Assembly: GCF_019797845.1 (NCBI RefSeq)
Contig: NZ_CP081864.1
Span: 2,728,001 to 2,792,000, forward strand
Source of the DNA: Symbiopectobacterium purcellii
Lineage (GTDB): Bacteria > Pseudomonadota > Gammaproteobacteria > Enterobacterales > Enterobacteriaceae
Length of the DNA stretch: 64,000 bases
Direction: 5' to 3'
A program made the translations under genes and the position numbers. The notes beneath the pieces were generated by a model. It saw only the letters and a list, made by a program, of their open reading frames with translations. It was not told where the DNA came from and did not search any database. Position 1 is the first letter of the stretch, and each line of letters starts with the position of its first letter. Below, piece by piece: positions 30,975 to 40,847 of this stretch.

Positions 30975-31624
30975 ATGAAATTGTATCGTGTTTTAGTGTT
31001 GCTTTTCTTCGTCACGAGCAGTATGGCCAGCGCTGCCACCACCCTAAAGTTACATCAGGATATAGAACTCTCGCCGTTGATGGGCAAAAGGTGTCCAGTT
31101 CACTGTTGAAAGGTGCCGACAGTCTGGAACTGGATAACGGGCAACATCAATTGTTGTTTCGGGTGGTAAAAACGACGTCTACCACTGGCAGTGAAAAACG
31201 CACGTACTCATCGCCGCTGTTGTTGGCCGCGTTCAATATGCGTAATCAGGACGTTATTACCATCCAGTTACCCGCACTCGACACGCCCAAGGCACGCGAA
31301 CATTTCGACCTCGACACGCACTATCAACTTGTGGATAACCACAATAACCCTATCAGCGCACGCCTCGACAGGCTTGAACTGAGCAGTGATGAGCTCGCTC
31401 ACCAGTTGGAGCCCATTCTGGCACAGTACAATGCTGCCAATAAAAATGCATCCGTCACCGCCTTTACTTCGCCCAAACAGAACGCAAAAACCTGGCCTGA
31501 GAATAACGCAGCCAATGCCCAAGACAGCATTGACCCTTTTCTTATTCTCAAATACTGGTTTCGGCAGGCAGACAAAGACACCCAGGATCGTTTTCTGAAA
31601 TGGGCAAAGGAAAAGGACAAGTAA
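30975..31624 (+). pseudogene. yccT: yccT (DUF2057) with a frameshift near the N-terminus
   Basis: GGAGGAAA precedes the ATG at 30975, which gives a signal peptide MKLYRVLVLLFFVTSSMASA and then TTLKLHQDIEL. At about 31065-31072 the frame must shift: the next expected residues AVDGQKVSSSLLKGADSLELD are in another frame, which then runs to 31624. One base appears to be missing in GAACTCTCGCC. As written, translation ends after 44 codons. Restored, the protein would be about 216 aa, a periplasmic YccT-type protein. In E. coli YccT (CsgI) affects curli assembly. Confidence 0.85.
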
Positions 31625-31767
31625 TAAAATCGCACCGCTGTTTTGATTATTTTAACCGCAGTTGCATCAATGCGCTGGGTGTTAGTCGCATTTTTTTCAT
31701 CTACATCTTTTCAGCGAAATAGTGTTCTCGTAATCTGTGTTTATTATTCTGATGAAAGGACGTAAAC

Positions 31768-32226
31768 ATGGAACTCACCACCCGTACTATTCCTGAACAT
31801 AAGCACATTGCTTTAGTGGCACACGACCACTGTAAGCAGGCTCTGCTGGATTGGGTGAGTACACACAAGAACACGCTGTCTGAGCACCACCTTTACGCGA
31901 CAGGCACCACGGGGAACCTGATCCAACGCACTACCGCGCTTCCGGTCAAGAACATGCTGAGCGGCCCGATGGGGGGAGACCAGCAGGTTGGAGCCTTGAT
32001 TTCGGAAGGAAAAATCGATTTGATGATCTTCTTTTGGGACCCACTGAATGCGGTTCCACACGATCCTGATGTCAAGGCTCTGCTTCGCTTGGCGACCGTC
32101 TGGAATATTCCGGTCGCAACCAACCGTTCCACCGCTGACTTTTTGGTTAACTCAGCCCTTTTTAAACAGCCCGTTGAGATCGCCATTCCCGACTACCAAC
32201 GCTATCTGAATGAGCGTCTGAAGTAA
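31768..32226 (+). CDS. mgsA: Methylglyoxal synthase
   Basis: The 152-aa enzyme (E. coli 152) turns dihydroxyacetone phosphate into methylglyoxal and phosphate, a bypass of lower glycolysis when phosphate is short. The catalytic Asp71 is in [23 protein letters not shown] forms the phosphate-binding loop, and [20 protein letters not shown] is conserved. A single gene convergent with helD. Confidence 0.97.
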   Translation: MELTTRTIPEHKHIALVAHDHCKQALLDWVSTHKNTLSEHHLYATGTTGNLIQRTTALPVKNMLSGPMGGDQQVGALISEGKIDLMIFFWDPLNAVPHDPDVKALLRLATVWNIPVATNRSTADFLVNSALFKQPVEIAIPDYQRYLNERLK

Positions 32227-32267
32227 CGCGGTACATCAGCGCTACCTGGTTGCTGGCAGCGCTGTTA

Positions 32268-34322
32268 TTAAGGTTTCCTGTGAAGCGGCACACCGATACG
32301 CTGTAATTGCTCAACAAAGACAGACGGTGCGTCACGATCGTAGAGCAACCAGACCCGGTGTTTCGCACGGGTGAGTGCCACATAAAGTAAACGCCGTTCT
32401 TCCGCATCAGCAAAAGGCTCTGGCCGGGGCAACAAGACCTGCTCCAGCAAACTTTCACGCGGTAAGGCAGGGAAACCTTCTTTGCCTTCGTTTAACCCCA
32501 CAATCACCACATAGTCAGCCTGTTGCCCCTTGCTGGCATGAATCGTCATAAACTCAATAACCAGGTTTGGCCACCTCACACTCGCTTTATCCAGCATGGC
32601 TGGCCGCAAATGGTGATAGCGCGCCAGCACAAGAATACGCTCATCAGGCGTGACGTAACTGCTGAGCTTATCAAACAACGCTTCCAACTGTGTTTCAGGC
32701 AGCAGCATGACCGCTTTTTTATCACCGGCACGCAGGCTGTTGAGGGGTTTCTTTAATTGATGCGGATTTTGCTGCACAAAGGTATTGGCAATCTCACCAA
32801 TGCGACCATTAAAGCGGTAGGTTGTATCCAGCGCGCAGCGTTCACCGCGCCCAAAGTGATGCTCAAATGCGGTAGTCAGCGTCAGTTCCGCGCCACTGAA
32901 ACGGTAAATCGCCTGCCAGTCATCACCGACAGCAAAAAGGCGGGTACGCAGATTTTGCCTGCGCAGCGCGGCCAACAGTTGCGCACGTTGGGGTGAAATA
33001 TCCTGAAACTCATCGACCAGAATATGCTTCCAGGGGCTGATAAAGCGCCCTTTATCCAGTAGATTCACCGCCTGGTGTATCAGGCCGGAGAAGTCTACCG
33101 CGCCTTCCTCTTTCAATGCGGCTTTCCATGCTTTAAGCAAAGGGGCCATCAAGCGCAAACCACGCTGCAATCGTGGGCGCTGCTCATCATCCGCCAGCAC
33201 CAGCATCTCATTTTGGCTCCCGCCCTGCATGCGCATAAGTCCGAGCCAGCGATCCAAACGACCGCTCAAGCGCGCAGCCAGACGCGGATCAAGCCAGAAC
33301 TCGCCGTCAGGCACATCCCACGCCATCTCCTCGCTCAGCCACTCCCGCCATCCTTTGGCTTGCGCTTTCTTTTCCGCGCACTGCTGCTGCCAGGTTTTAA
33401 TCAGCAACGCATGTCGTAGCGCGCCATTGCTTTCCAATTGGCTGATAGACGGCGCTTTACGCGTAGCATGTTGAATAATATGCAGTGCCAGCGCATGGAA
33501 GGTTTTGGCCTGTACAGCGTCCGTGTGCAAGCACGCCTGAATACGTTCGTTCATCTCCTGCGCGGCTTTGCGGCCAAAGGCAAGTAACAGAATTTGTTCC
33601 GGCATCGCTTCGTTGCGGTGCAGCAACCAGGCAGCGCGCGCCACCAGTACGGACGTTTTTCCACTGCCAGCACCGGCCAGCACCAATACGGAATCTTCAC
33701 CGTTGATGACGGCGCGACACTGCGAAACATTAAGCGGAGTCGTTTCAACGCCGTCAAAAAATGCCTGCTCTGAGGAGAGCGTTTTTTCCATCCAGGTGTG
33801 ATTACAGGCGGTTCTGCACGATTCGCCCTCAGCGAGCCACTGCTGACAAAGCGTGTAGCGGTCACAACAGTTCACAAACTCCGTCAGCCTGGCGACAGGC
33901 AGCGGCAAGGACGCGAGCGTTGCACGAATATCTGTCTGTAACGCCGCCAGCGCCTGACGTGAAACCCACCCGTGCTGGTTCAGCATTTGCTCGATATCAG
34001 TGACTTGGTGCTGCAACGCGTCGGCGCACACCGCGCTCATGTCGTCACTCCACTGCCGCCACATTTTCATCAGGTAGCGGTAAAACTGCTGGGTTTCCTG
34101 CCATTCGGTGCCATGCAGTCGTACCACCTGGTTTTCTGGCAGCACAAACTCCAACTCCCCCCAAACCAGACCACGCTTGCATTGAATATCCAGCAATTGG
34201 TTAAAGGGAATGACATACTCGTGTTTCTCACCGCTCACCTGAACGCCCGCATTGAGCAGCTTCACCCGATTATAGGGGTGCTGTGCCAGATGTTTGCCTA
34301 AAGAGGTTGCTTTCAGTTCCAT
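32268..34322 (-). CDS. helD: HelD, DNA helicase IV
   Basis: The 684-aa protein (E. coli 684) is a superfamily 1 3'-5' helicase. A YccF-side N-terminal domain (about 1-190) precedes the motor, with Walker A LAGAGSGKTS at 215-224, Walker B LVDEFQDISPQRAQ, GDDWQAIYRFSGA, and motif VI VALTRAKHRVWLL. It unwinds DNA during repair and recombination. It is divergent from yccF, as in E. coli. Confidence 0.96.
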   Translation of the reverse strand: MELKATSLGKHLAQHPYNRVKLLNAGVQVSGEKHEYVIPFNQLLDIQCKRGLVWGELEFVLPENQVVRLHGTEWQETQQFYRYLMKMWRQWSDDMSAVCADALQHQVTDIEQMLNQHGWVSRQALAALQTDIRATLASLPLPVARLTEFVNCCDRYTLCQQWLAEGESCRTACNHTWMEKTLSSEQAFFDGVETTPLNVSQCRAVINGEDSVLVLAGAGSGKTSVLVARAAWLLHRNEAMPEQILLLAFGRKAAQEMNERIQACLHTDAVQAKTFHALALHIIQHATRKAPSISQLESNGALRHALLIKTWQQQCAEKKAQAKGWREWLSEEMAWDVPDGEFWLDPRLAARLSGRLDRWLGLMRMQGGSQNEMLVLADDEQRPRLQRGLRLMAPLLKAWKAALKEEGAVDFSGLIHQAVNLLDKGRFISPWKHILVDEFQDISPQRAQLLAALRRQNLRTRLFAVGDDWQAIYRFSGAELTLTTAFEHHFGRGERCALDTTYRFNGRIGEIANTFVQQNPHQLKKPLNSLRAGDKKAVMLLPETQLEALFDKLSSYVTPDERILVLARYHHLRPAMLDKASVRWPNLVIEFMTIHASKGQQADYVVIVGLNEGKEGFPALPRESLLEQVLLPRPEPFADAEERRLLYVALTRAKHRVWLLYDRDAPSVFVEQLQRIGVPLHRKP

Positions 34323-34547
34323 TTTCGTTACGCCATGAAAAAAACGGCTTTTCGGTAGTTTACCTGCGACACAGACCCCTTCTCCAGTGTTAAAACACGT
34401 TAAGATATCCCTGCGCTTGATGTAATATTCTTTCTGGTGACATCATACGCGATGTGTGCTGAAGCAATGCCATCAGATGTCTGTATTTTGTAATAATAGA
34501 TGCCCTATTTACGAGACCTTCGCTACGCCTGACATCATGGAGCAATA

Positions 34548-34994
34548 ATGCGCGCCGTATTGAACATTCTTAATTTTGTGCTGGGCGGATTTTTCACTAC
34601 GCTGGCCTGGTTTATTGCAACGCTAATTAGCATCGTTCTGATTTTCACATTGCCACTGACCCGGTCATGCTGGGAAATCACCAAGCTATCGCTGTTCCCC
34701 TACGGCAATGAGGCCGTTCACATCGATGAGGTAGAGCCTGAGCGTAAAAATGCCGTATTAAGTGCGGGCGGGACAGTCCTCAATGTCTTCTGGTTTATTC
34801 TTTTTGGATGGTGGCTGTGTATATCGCACATTGCCAGCGGCATTGCGCAATGCCTAACAATTATCGGTATTCCTGTCGGTATCGCCAACTTCAAACTGGC
34901 GGTCATCGCACTGTGGCCTGTAGGTCGTCGTGTGGTTTCCATTGAAGAGGCGCAGGCGATACGTGAAAGAAACGCACGCCGTCGCTATCGCTAA
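34548..34994 (+). CDS. yccF: YccF, inner membrane protein
   Basis: The 148-aa protein (E. coli 148) has two pairs of membrane helices with the repeated YccF-domain motif (GGxxTxLxWxxxxxxxxxTxP; here LGGFFTTLAWFIATLIS and LNVFWFILFGWWLCISH). Function is unknown. It is 20 bp upstream of yccS on the same strand, so they form an operon. Confidence 0.94.
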   Translation: MRAVLNILNFVLGGFFTTLAWFIATLISIVLIFTLPLTRSCWEITKLSLFPYGNEAVHIDEVEPERKNAVLSAGGTVLNVFWFILFGWWLCISHIASGIAQCLTIIGIPVGIANFKLAVIALWPVGRRVVSIEEAQAIRERNARRRYR

Positions 34995-35014
34995 CCGTCG
35001 GTAAGGAACAGACG

Positions 35015-37144
35015 TTGTTGACTTTCATTTCAGGATTCCGGCGTTACCTATACAATAGCGGTTGGTTGTACAACGCGCGTATTTTTATAGCCCTGGCTGG
35101 CGCAGCATTGCTGCCCTGGTGGATGGGCCAACCCACCACCACCATTCCGTTAACGCTCGGCGTGGTGGCCGCTGCGCTGACCGATCTCGACGATCGTCTT
35201 ACCGGCAGATTACGCAATCTGTTTATAACGCTGCTCTGTTTCTTTATCGCATCAGTCTCTATAGAACTGCTTTTTCCTTACCCGTGGTTATTCGGCGTCG
35301 GACTGGCCTTTTCAACGGCTGGTTTTATCCTGCTCGGTGCATTGGGTCAACGCTACGCCACTATTGCTTTTGGCGCTCTGCTGATTGCCATTTACACTAT
35401 GCTGGGCGTGTCCCTGTATGACAATTGGTATCAACAGCCGCTTTTGCTGCTCGCGGGTGCGTTATGGTACAACCTGCTGACGTTGCTGGGGCATGTTGTC
35501 TTTCCCATTCGTCCTTTGCAGGACAGTCTGGCGCGATGCTTTGAGCAGATTTCCCACTATCTGGATGCCAAAGCGACACTGTTTGATCCCGATATTGATG
35601 ATTCGACCGATAACCCATTGATCGATGTGGCACTGGTTAACAGTGATGTGGTGGCAACGCTCAATCAAGCCAAAGCCTCTTTATTAACCCGGCTACGCGG
35701 CGATCGCGGACAGCGGGGCACCCGCCGCACGCTGCACTACTATTTTGCAGCACAAGATATTCACGAACGCGCCAGTTCCTCGCACGTGCAATACGCTCAG
35801 TTACGTGAAACCTTTCGCCACAGTGATATTCTTTTTCGTTTTCAACGTTTACTGACGATGCAGGCACGCGCCTGTCGCCAATTGGCGCAATCCATTCTGT
35901 TACAGCAAAAATATCAGCACGATGGGCGTATTGAGCGGGCGTTTGTTTATCTGGATGCTGCACTGCACGCTTTTTTTACCAAAGAGGGGGCAAATACAGC
36001 CCAAGGAAAAGCGCTACGCCATCTGCTGAATAACCTGCGCGCCATTGATGCTCAGCTAATGAATATTGAATCAGAGCAATGGCTCGAATCGCAACAGCAG
36101 ATGGAAGAAAGTCTGGCTGATGACGGGTTGACGGGCTGGAGCGATATTCGGCTACGCATTGGCCGTCATCTTACCCCCCGTTCAGCACTGTTCCGCCACG
36201 CGATCCGCATGTCCGCCCTGCTCTGCGGAGGTTATGCGCTTATTCAACTGACACACATGCAGCACGGCTATTGGATTTTGCTCACCAGCCTGTTTGTATG
36301 CCAGCCAAACTACAATGCGACGCGACGGCGGTTGGCCTTGCGTATCATCGGGACGTTAGCGGGCATCCTGATTGGAATACCGGTACTCTATTTTGTTCCT
36401 TCGCTTGAAGGGCAACTCACGCTGATTGTTATCAGCGGCGTGCTGTTCTTTGCCTTTCGCAACGTACAATATGCCCATGCCACCCTGTTTATTACCCTAT
36501 TGGTTTTACTCTGCTTTAACTTACTGGGTGAGGGTTTCGAAGTGGCAGGGCCACGCATTCTGGATACGTTGATTGGATGTGCCATTGCCTGGGCTGCCGT
36601 CAGTTTTATCTGGCCGGACTGGCGTTTTCGCGGTTTACCTGCGGTTATCGATAAAACCATCAACGCCAACTGCCGTTATCTGGATGCTATTCTTGAACAA
36701 TATCATCAAGGTAAAAGCAACAGTTTGCGCTACCGTATCGCGCGCCGCGATGCGCACAACAGCGATGCAGAGTTGGCCTCTGTCGTCGCAAACATGTCTT
36801 CTGAACCTCATGCCATCAGAAACACGCTCGATGATGCGTTTCGCTTTATGTGCCTTAACCACACGCTATTGAGCTATATTTCAACGCTCGGTGCCCACCG
36901 AGAAAAGCTGGTAATACCGCAGACGCTGCAACTGCTCGATGATGCCATTTGCTATATTGATGCAGCACTGCATCATCCTGACATTGACGTACAAGCGCAG
37001 CGAGAGGCGTTGTTGACACGTCAACAGCAGGTACAGCAGCTTGCCCCCGATCCCGACAGTAAGGAGCAACTGGTCTTGCAGCAAATCGGTCTGATCATCG
37101 ATGTCTTGCCGGAACTGACGCTGTTGAAAGGAACTATCCGCTGA
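35015..37144 (+). CDS. yccS: YccS, FUSC-family membrane protein
   Basis: The 709-aa protein has two blocks of membrane helices around a cytoplasmic domain, as in YccS/YhfK (E. coli 717 aa); ARIFIALAGAALLPWW and YWILLTSLFVCQPNYNATRRR are typical. FUSC proteins resemble aromatic-acid efflux components, but the substrate is unknown. The start codon is TTG at 35015, with AAGGA 7 nt upstream, and aligns with the E. coli start (MLS...). It follows yccF by 20 bp. Confidence 0.94.
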   Translation: MLTFISGFRRYLYNSGWLYNARIFIALAGAALLPWWMGQPTTTIPLTLGVVAAALTDLDDRLTGRLRNLFITLLCFFIASVSIELLFPYPWLFGVGLAFSTAGFILLGALGQRYATIAFGALLIAIYTMLGVSLYDNWYQQPLLLLAGALWYNLLTLLGHVVFPIRPLQDSLARCFEQISHYLDAKATLFDPDIDDSTDNPLIDVALVNSDVVATLNQAKASLLTRLRGDRGQRGTRRTLHYYFAAQDIHERASSSHVQYAQLRETFRHSDILFRFQRLLTMQARACRQLAQSILLQQKYQHDGRIERAFVYLDAALHAFFTKEGANTAQGKALRHLLNNLRAIDAQLMNIESEQWLESQQQMEESLADDGLTGWSDIRLRIGRHLTPRSALFRHAIRMSALLCGGYALIQLTHMQHGYWILLTSLFVCQPNYNATRRRLALRIIGTLAGILIGIPVLYFVPSLEGQLTLIVISGVLFFAFRNVQYAHATLFITLLVLLCFNLLGEGFEVAGPRILDTLIGCAIAWAAVSFIWPDWRFRGLPAVIDKTINANCRYLDAILEQYHQGKSNSLRYRIARRDAHNSDAELASVVANMSSEPHAIRNTLDDAFRFMCLNHTLLSYISTLGAHREKLVIPQTLQLLDDAICYIDAALHHPDIDVQAQREALLTRQQQVQQLAPDPDSKEQLVLQQIGLIIDVLPELTLLKGTIR

Positions 37145-37230
37145 AAGGAGCTATCCGTCGAAGGGGACTGTCTGGTGAAGTACGCACTGAAAAAATTGTG
37201 CAGAGAAGATGCGAAGCGTAAAAACATGTA

Positions 37231-37261
37231 GCGCGGTATCATTGCCTTGAAGATACCGCGC
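37231..37261. terminator. Inverted repeat between yccS and tfoX
   Basis: The perfect 10-bp arms GCGCGGTATC / GATACCGCGC have an 11-nt loop. On the minus strand a T5 tract follows closely, so it probably ends tfoX transcripts. Confidence 0.75.
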
Positions 37262-37272
37262 ACGTTGGCGTT

Positions 37273-37890
37273 TTAGGTTTTAGGCAACGGTGCTGAATGG
37301 TGTTTATACCATTCAATCAGCTCGTTTCTGACCCCTTTTGGCAAAGCGGCTTGATGCGTTCTGCAAATCGCGCCCGCCAACGCCAGTAAAATATTCACAC
37401 TGGCATGTTTACTGACCGCTTTTAACTTCAAGTAGCTCTCCTTTGCACCATGTTGTTGCAGCTCGTCAGCATTTTTTATTCCCGCCTTCCATAACATCCG
37501 CTCAAGATCGTGATTCAGATTGGGCAAATCCTTCAACCGTGTGCAATGCTCACGCTCTGATTTATCCTGCTCTGCGCCCTCAAGCGACATTTTGGCCAAT
37601 TTCAGCAGTTGAGTCGGTTCCTCCCATAAGACCTCCCCCACCAGATAGTAACTCAACGGTACGGGCATGCCCCGTTTGGTATAAACCAGATGCGGCATAT
37701 TCAGTGCAAGGAAATGTGGCTCACAGCGCTTGTTCGCACGTAAATAAAGCTCTCCGTTGGAGATAAGGCCAAAGATCGTTTTATTTGCCGCGATGCTATA
37801 ACCGCCAAATTGAGAACGGGTGGTTATTTCTCCCAATGAGGAGAAAGAAACTTTTGATTGCAAAATCCTTTTTTTGCATAACTGATTCAT
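37273..37890 (-). CDS. tfoX: Sxy/TfoX, competence regulator
   Basis: With the ATG at 37890 the protein has 205 aa (E. coli Sxy 209). It has the N-terminal TfoX domain (SSLGEITTRSQFGGYSIAAN, LYLRAN) and the C-terminal helix-hairpin-helix-like domain (LPNLNHDLERMLWKAGIKNADEL). With CRP, Sxy activates CRP-S promoters of competence genes. It is divergent from sulA, as in E. coli. An upstream in-frame ATG at 37917 lacks a better ribosome site. Confidence 0.94.
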   Translation of the reverse strand: MNQLCKKRILQSKVSFSSLGEITTRSQFGGYSIAANKTIFGLISNGELYLRANKRCEPHFLALNMPHLVYTKRGMPVPLSYYLVGEVLWEEPTQLLKLAKMSLEGAEQDKSEREHCTRLKDLPNLNHDLERMLWKAGIKNADELQQHGAKESYLKLKAVSKHASVNILLALAGAICRTHQAALPKGVRNELIEWYKHHSAPLPKT

Positions 37891-38052
37891 ACAACACCCT
37901 TTAGTATTGAAAATCAATCCTCTGTCTGTATATGTGTTCTTAACGTGTTAAAGTAATTAATCACAAGGTTGGTAAGGCTTCAAACACAAAATGTGATCTC
38001 TGCCCACTGCCATGCCAATTATGCGAAGCGCTTCCAAAAAAAGCAGGTTGAT

Positions 38053-38108
38053 TTTCATCCATAGTCGATATACTGTATACACATACAGTATATCGACTAT
38101 GGATGAAA
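38053..38108. promoter_or_regulatory. sulA LexA operator inside a 56-bp palindrome
   Basis: The LexA box CTGTATACACATACAG is at 38073-38088. It is the centre of a perfect inverted repeat with 26-bp arms (38053-38078 and 38083-38108) around the 4-bp spacer ACAC. A sigma-70 -35 TTGATT (38048-38053) and -10 TACTGT (38071-38076), 17 bp apart, put the box over the -10, as in E. coli sulA. The right arm reaches into the first possible sulA start codon. Confidence 0.9.
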
Positions 38109-38624
38109 CCCATCATGCGTGCGCACTCTATTCGTTCAGAACGTCATCAGCCGGCCTCACTGCATAGTGCCCCATTGCCACGGCACACGGTTGCAGGATA
38201 CGGCAGCGGTATCATCAGCGAAATCGACTACAGTGTTGAGCACCCAATGACAACGCTTCTGTTACTGCCACTTTTGCAACAATTAGCCGCGCAATCGCGC
38301 TGGTTGCTGTGGCTGGCCCCCCAACAAAAAATCAGCCGCCACTGGTTACAGCAATCGGGTTTACCCTTAGATAAAGTGATTCAACCTTATCACCTCAGCC
38401 CTAATGAAACTGTAGATGCCATGGAAAAAGCGCTGTTAACGGGGAATTACAGCGTTGTCTTATGCTGGCTTGAGCACAATTTGACGGAAGAAGAAAGTAT
38501 GCGTTTGAGGCAAGCTGCTCAAAAAGGAAACGCCTACGGATTTATCATGAGACCACAGTGCATAAGCAGAGAAGAGGATGGACTATTTTCTCGCCTAAAA
38601 ATTCACTCAACGCTGTACCATTAA
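38103..38624 (+). CDS. sulA: SulA, SOS cell division inhibitor
   Basis: The protein is 173 aa from the ATG at 38103, or 169 aa (the E. coli length) from the ATG at 38115. It carries the conserved TTLLLLPLLQQLAAQSRWLLWLAPQQK block, TGNYSVVLCWLEHNLTEEE, GFIMRP and the C-terminal LKIHSTLYH. SulA binds FtsZ and blocks septation after DNA damage; Lon removes it. Its N-terminal 45 residues are poorly conserved, as usual. Regulation by LexA is clear from the adjacent operator. Confidence 0.95.
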   Translation: MKPIMRAHSIRSERHQPASLHSAPLPRHTVAGYGSGIISEIDYSVEHPMTTLLLLPLLQQLAAQSRWLLWLAPQQKISRHWLQQSGLPLDKVIQPYHLSPNETVDAMEKALLTGNYSVVLCWLEHNLTEEESMRLRQAAQKGNAYGFIMRPQCISREEDGLFSRLKIHSTLYH

Positions 38625-38983
38625 GTAAATTAAGAGTTTTCTCATCTGAGTATTGTCATACCGGTTTGTTTTACGCCAAAACCACGGATATGCAGGTGTG
38701 ATGCGTGTCAACCATTACGGATAAACGTTGTGATTCGCCAAAATAAACTATTATTTGTTAGGAAGTATGTATGAAACGCTGTTTTTTCTACAAGGCAGAT
38801 CATATCGTACTTGTAACTTTCGTATCACGTTGTAGACTTTAACGCGCTGGAGTTGCTCTTTGCATAATGCCAGTTGGCTGGCAGTTAGTTATAAATTAAG
38901 AGCAGTGGCTTCAGTCAAGGATTTAACCAAAGGCCTATTGGCATTAATGCTAATTGCCGGTTTGGATGATAATGAGGCGTAAA
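38625..38983 (+). promoter_or_regulatory. ompA promoter region and 5' leader
   Basis: There is no gene in these 359 bp. In E. coli ompA has a leader of about 130 nt whose 5' hairpins stabilise the mRNA. Here a hairpin TGCCAG-TTGG-CTGGCA at 38868-38883 and a GCATTAATGC palindrome near 38940 fit such a leader. The ribosome site GAGG just before the ATG at 38984 is where MicA sRNA pairs in relatives; pairing here is inferred only. Confidence 0.6.
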
Positions 38984-40072
38984 ATGAAAAAAACAGCTAT
39001 CGCAATTGCAGTGGCACTGGCTGGCTTTGCTACAGTCGCACAAGCAGCCCCCAAAGAAGAAACCTGGTACGTTGGCGGTAAACTGGGTGTATCCCAGTTC
39101 CATGACACCGGTTTCTACGGTAATGGTTTTGAAAGTCTTAACAACAACCCGATCAAAAGCAAACTGGGCGCAGGCGCATTCGTCGGCTATCAGGCAAACC
39201 AATATCTGGGCTTTGAATTAGGTTATGACTGGCTGGGCCGTTTGAAATATTCAGGTTCTGCGACCAGCGCAACTGACAGTGCCGCTTTCAAAGCTCAGGG
39301 CGTTCAGTTGGCTGCTAAATTAAGCTACCCGGTAATGCAAGATCTGGACGTTTATACTCGTCTGGGCGGCATGGTATGGCGCGTTGATGCTAATGGCACA
39401 GTTAACCCGAATCAGTTGAGCGACAGCGACACTGGCGTATCCCCGCTGGCTGCTGTCGGTATCGAATATGCTTTCGATCGTGACTGGGCTGCACGCGTTG
39501 ACTACCAGTGGACCAACAATATTGGCGATGCAGGCACCGTTGGTGCACGTCCTGATAACCTGTTGATGAGCGTTGGCGTTTCCTACCGTTTCGGTCAGGG
39601 TGATGCTCCGGCACCAGTTGTTGCTGCTCCGGCACCTGTTGCAGCACCAGCACCGGTTGTAGAAACCAAGCGTTTCACACTGCGTTCTGACGTTCTGTTC
39701 AACTTCAATAAAGACACCCTGAAACCAGAAGGTCGTCAGTCTCTGGACCAACTGTACAGCCAACTGAGCAATCTGGATCCTAAAGACGGTTCTGTTGTTG
39801 TTCTGGGCTTCACTGACCGCATCGGTTCTGTAGAAGCTAACCAGGCGCTGTCAGAACGTCGTGCGCAGAACGTCGTGTCTTACCTGGTATCCAAAGGTAT
39901 CCCGGCGAACAAGATCTCTGCTCGTGGCATGGGTAAATCCAACCCGGTTACCGGTTCTACCTGCGATAACACCAAACCGCGTGCAGCGCTGATCGATTGC
40001 CTGGCACCGGATCGTCGTGTTGAGATCGAAGTTAAAGGCATCAAAGACGTTGTTTCTCAGCCTCAGGCTTAA
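38984..40072 (+). CDS. ompA: OmpA, outer membrane porin and peptidoglycan anchor
   Basis: From the ATG at 38984 the precursor is 362 aa. A signal peptide [21 protein letters not shown] precedes mature [14 protein letters not shown]. An eight-stranded beta-barrel (about 22-195) leads to an Ala-Pro hinge ([19 protein letters not shown]) and a periplasmic OmpA-like domain with [17 protein letters not shown] and [16 protein letters not shown], which binds peptidoglycan. Two cysteines (STCDN, IDCLAP) can form the usual disulfide. An upstream in-frame ATG at 38954 is not the start. Confidence 0.98.
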   Translation: MKKTAIAIAVALAGFATVAQAAPKEETWYVGGKLGVSQFHDTGFYGNGFESLNNNPIKSKLGAGAFVGYQANQYLGFELGYDWLGRLKYSGSATSATDSAAFKAQGVQLAAKLSYPVMQDLDVYTRLGGMVWRVDANGTVNPNQLSDSDTGVSPLAAVGIEYAFDRDWAARVDYQWTNNIGDAGTVGARPDNLLMSVGVSYRFGQGDAPAPVVAAPAPVAAPAPVVETKRFTLRSDVLFNFNKDTLKPEGRQSLDQLYSQLSNLDPKDGSVVVLGFTDRIGSVEANQALSERRAQNVVSYLVSKGIPANKISARGMGKSNPVTGSTCDNTKPRAALIDCLAPDRRVEIEVKGIKDVVSQPQA

Positions 40073-40103
40073 GTTACTCGTTTCTGAATAACCTTGTACT
40101 GAT

Positions 40104-40134
40104 AAAAAAACCTCGCGATTGCGAGGTTTTTTTT
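40104..40134 (+). terminator. Terminator of ompA
   Basis: AAAAAAACCTCGC / GCGAGGTTTTTTTT, a strong stem with A and T tracts on both sides, 31 bp after the ompA stop; it may also serve the convergent matP. Confidence 0.93.
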
Positions 40135-40157
40135 CTTCATTTTTGAACAGGTCTTTT

Positions 40158-40634
40158 TTATCCGTTCTTTTTTGTGTCGCTGTTATCTTGAGACAAGATC
40201 GCTTTCAGATCCTGTTTTAGCAATGACATTTGATTCGCATAGCGCTCTTTGGACTCAGCATCTTCTATCAATTGCACAACGGTTTCCGACAAAGTCGAAT
40301 TGCGACGGGTTGCCAATGCCGCTAGCCGTTGCCACACCAGATATTCAAGATCGATAGATTTTTTACGCGTGAGCTGGCTTTCGGCATTGAAATGGCGCTT
40401 GCGACGTGCACGTATCGTTTGCTTAAGGCGATTTTCCAAGGCAGGGTTCATGCACTGTTTAATCCAAGCAAGCACCAACACCGGTTGGTTCGCCATTTTT
40501 AGCAACGCGTCTACCGCATCATCAGCCGCACTTTGCTCAATGAAGCGTGTGATGGCTTCACCTTCCCGGTGCTTTTTCACCAGATATTTCCATTTCCAAC
40601 CGCACTCAAGATTCTCTAACTGTTGATATTTCAT
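40158..40634 (-). CDS. matP: MatP, Ter macrodomain organiser
   Basis: The 158-aa protein (E. coli 150) shows [26 protein letters not shown], the [25 protein letters not shown] ribbon-helix-helix region and a C-terminal coiled coil ([20 protein letters not shown]) for tetramer formation. MatP binds matS sites and condenses the terminus region. It neighbours ompA, as in E. coli. Confidence 0.96.
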   Translation of the reverse strand: MKYQQLENLECGWKWKYLVKKHREGEAITRFIEQSAADDAVDALLKMANQPVLVLAWIKQCMNPALENRLKQTIRARRKRHFNAESQLTRKKSIDLEYLVWQRLAALATRRNSTLSETVVQLIEDAESKERYANQMSLLKQDLKAILSQDNSDTKKNG

Positions 40635-40847
40635 GATAAATTCTTCAGTGACCGTGTAACGCTTACCTTAGCATAACAGTTTTTAGTCAACTTTCCTCTC
40701 AGGGCTCGCGTTTTTGCCATCAACGTCAAGCGGTGGCGTCATCACACATCAATTATCTATTTCCATAACGTTCCAACACTTCGTCTGTGCAGCGGGTATT
40801 ATTCTTGTATAATCACGCTCTTCATTCCGACAACTACCTTTGATACT

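Noticed and set aside
37961..38062. 33-codon divergent frame starting in the left arm of the sulA palindrome
   Set aside because: Its ATG is produced by the mirror symmetry of the palindrome, and there is no ribosome site. It is mentioned only as part of the palindrome finding.
40648..40660. matS-like sequence GTGACCGTGTAAC near matP
   Set aside because: It departs from the matS consensus GTGACRNYGTCAC at a core position, so I do not claim a MatP site.
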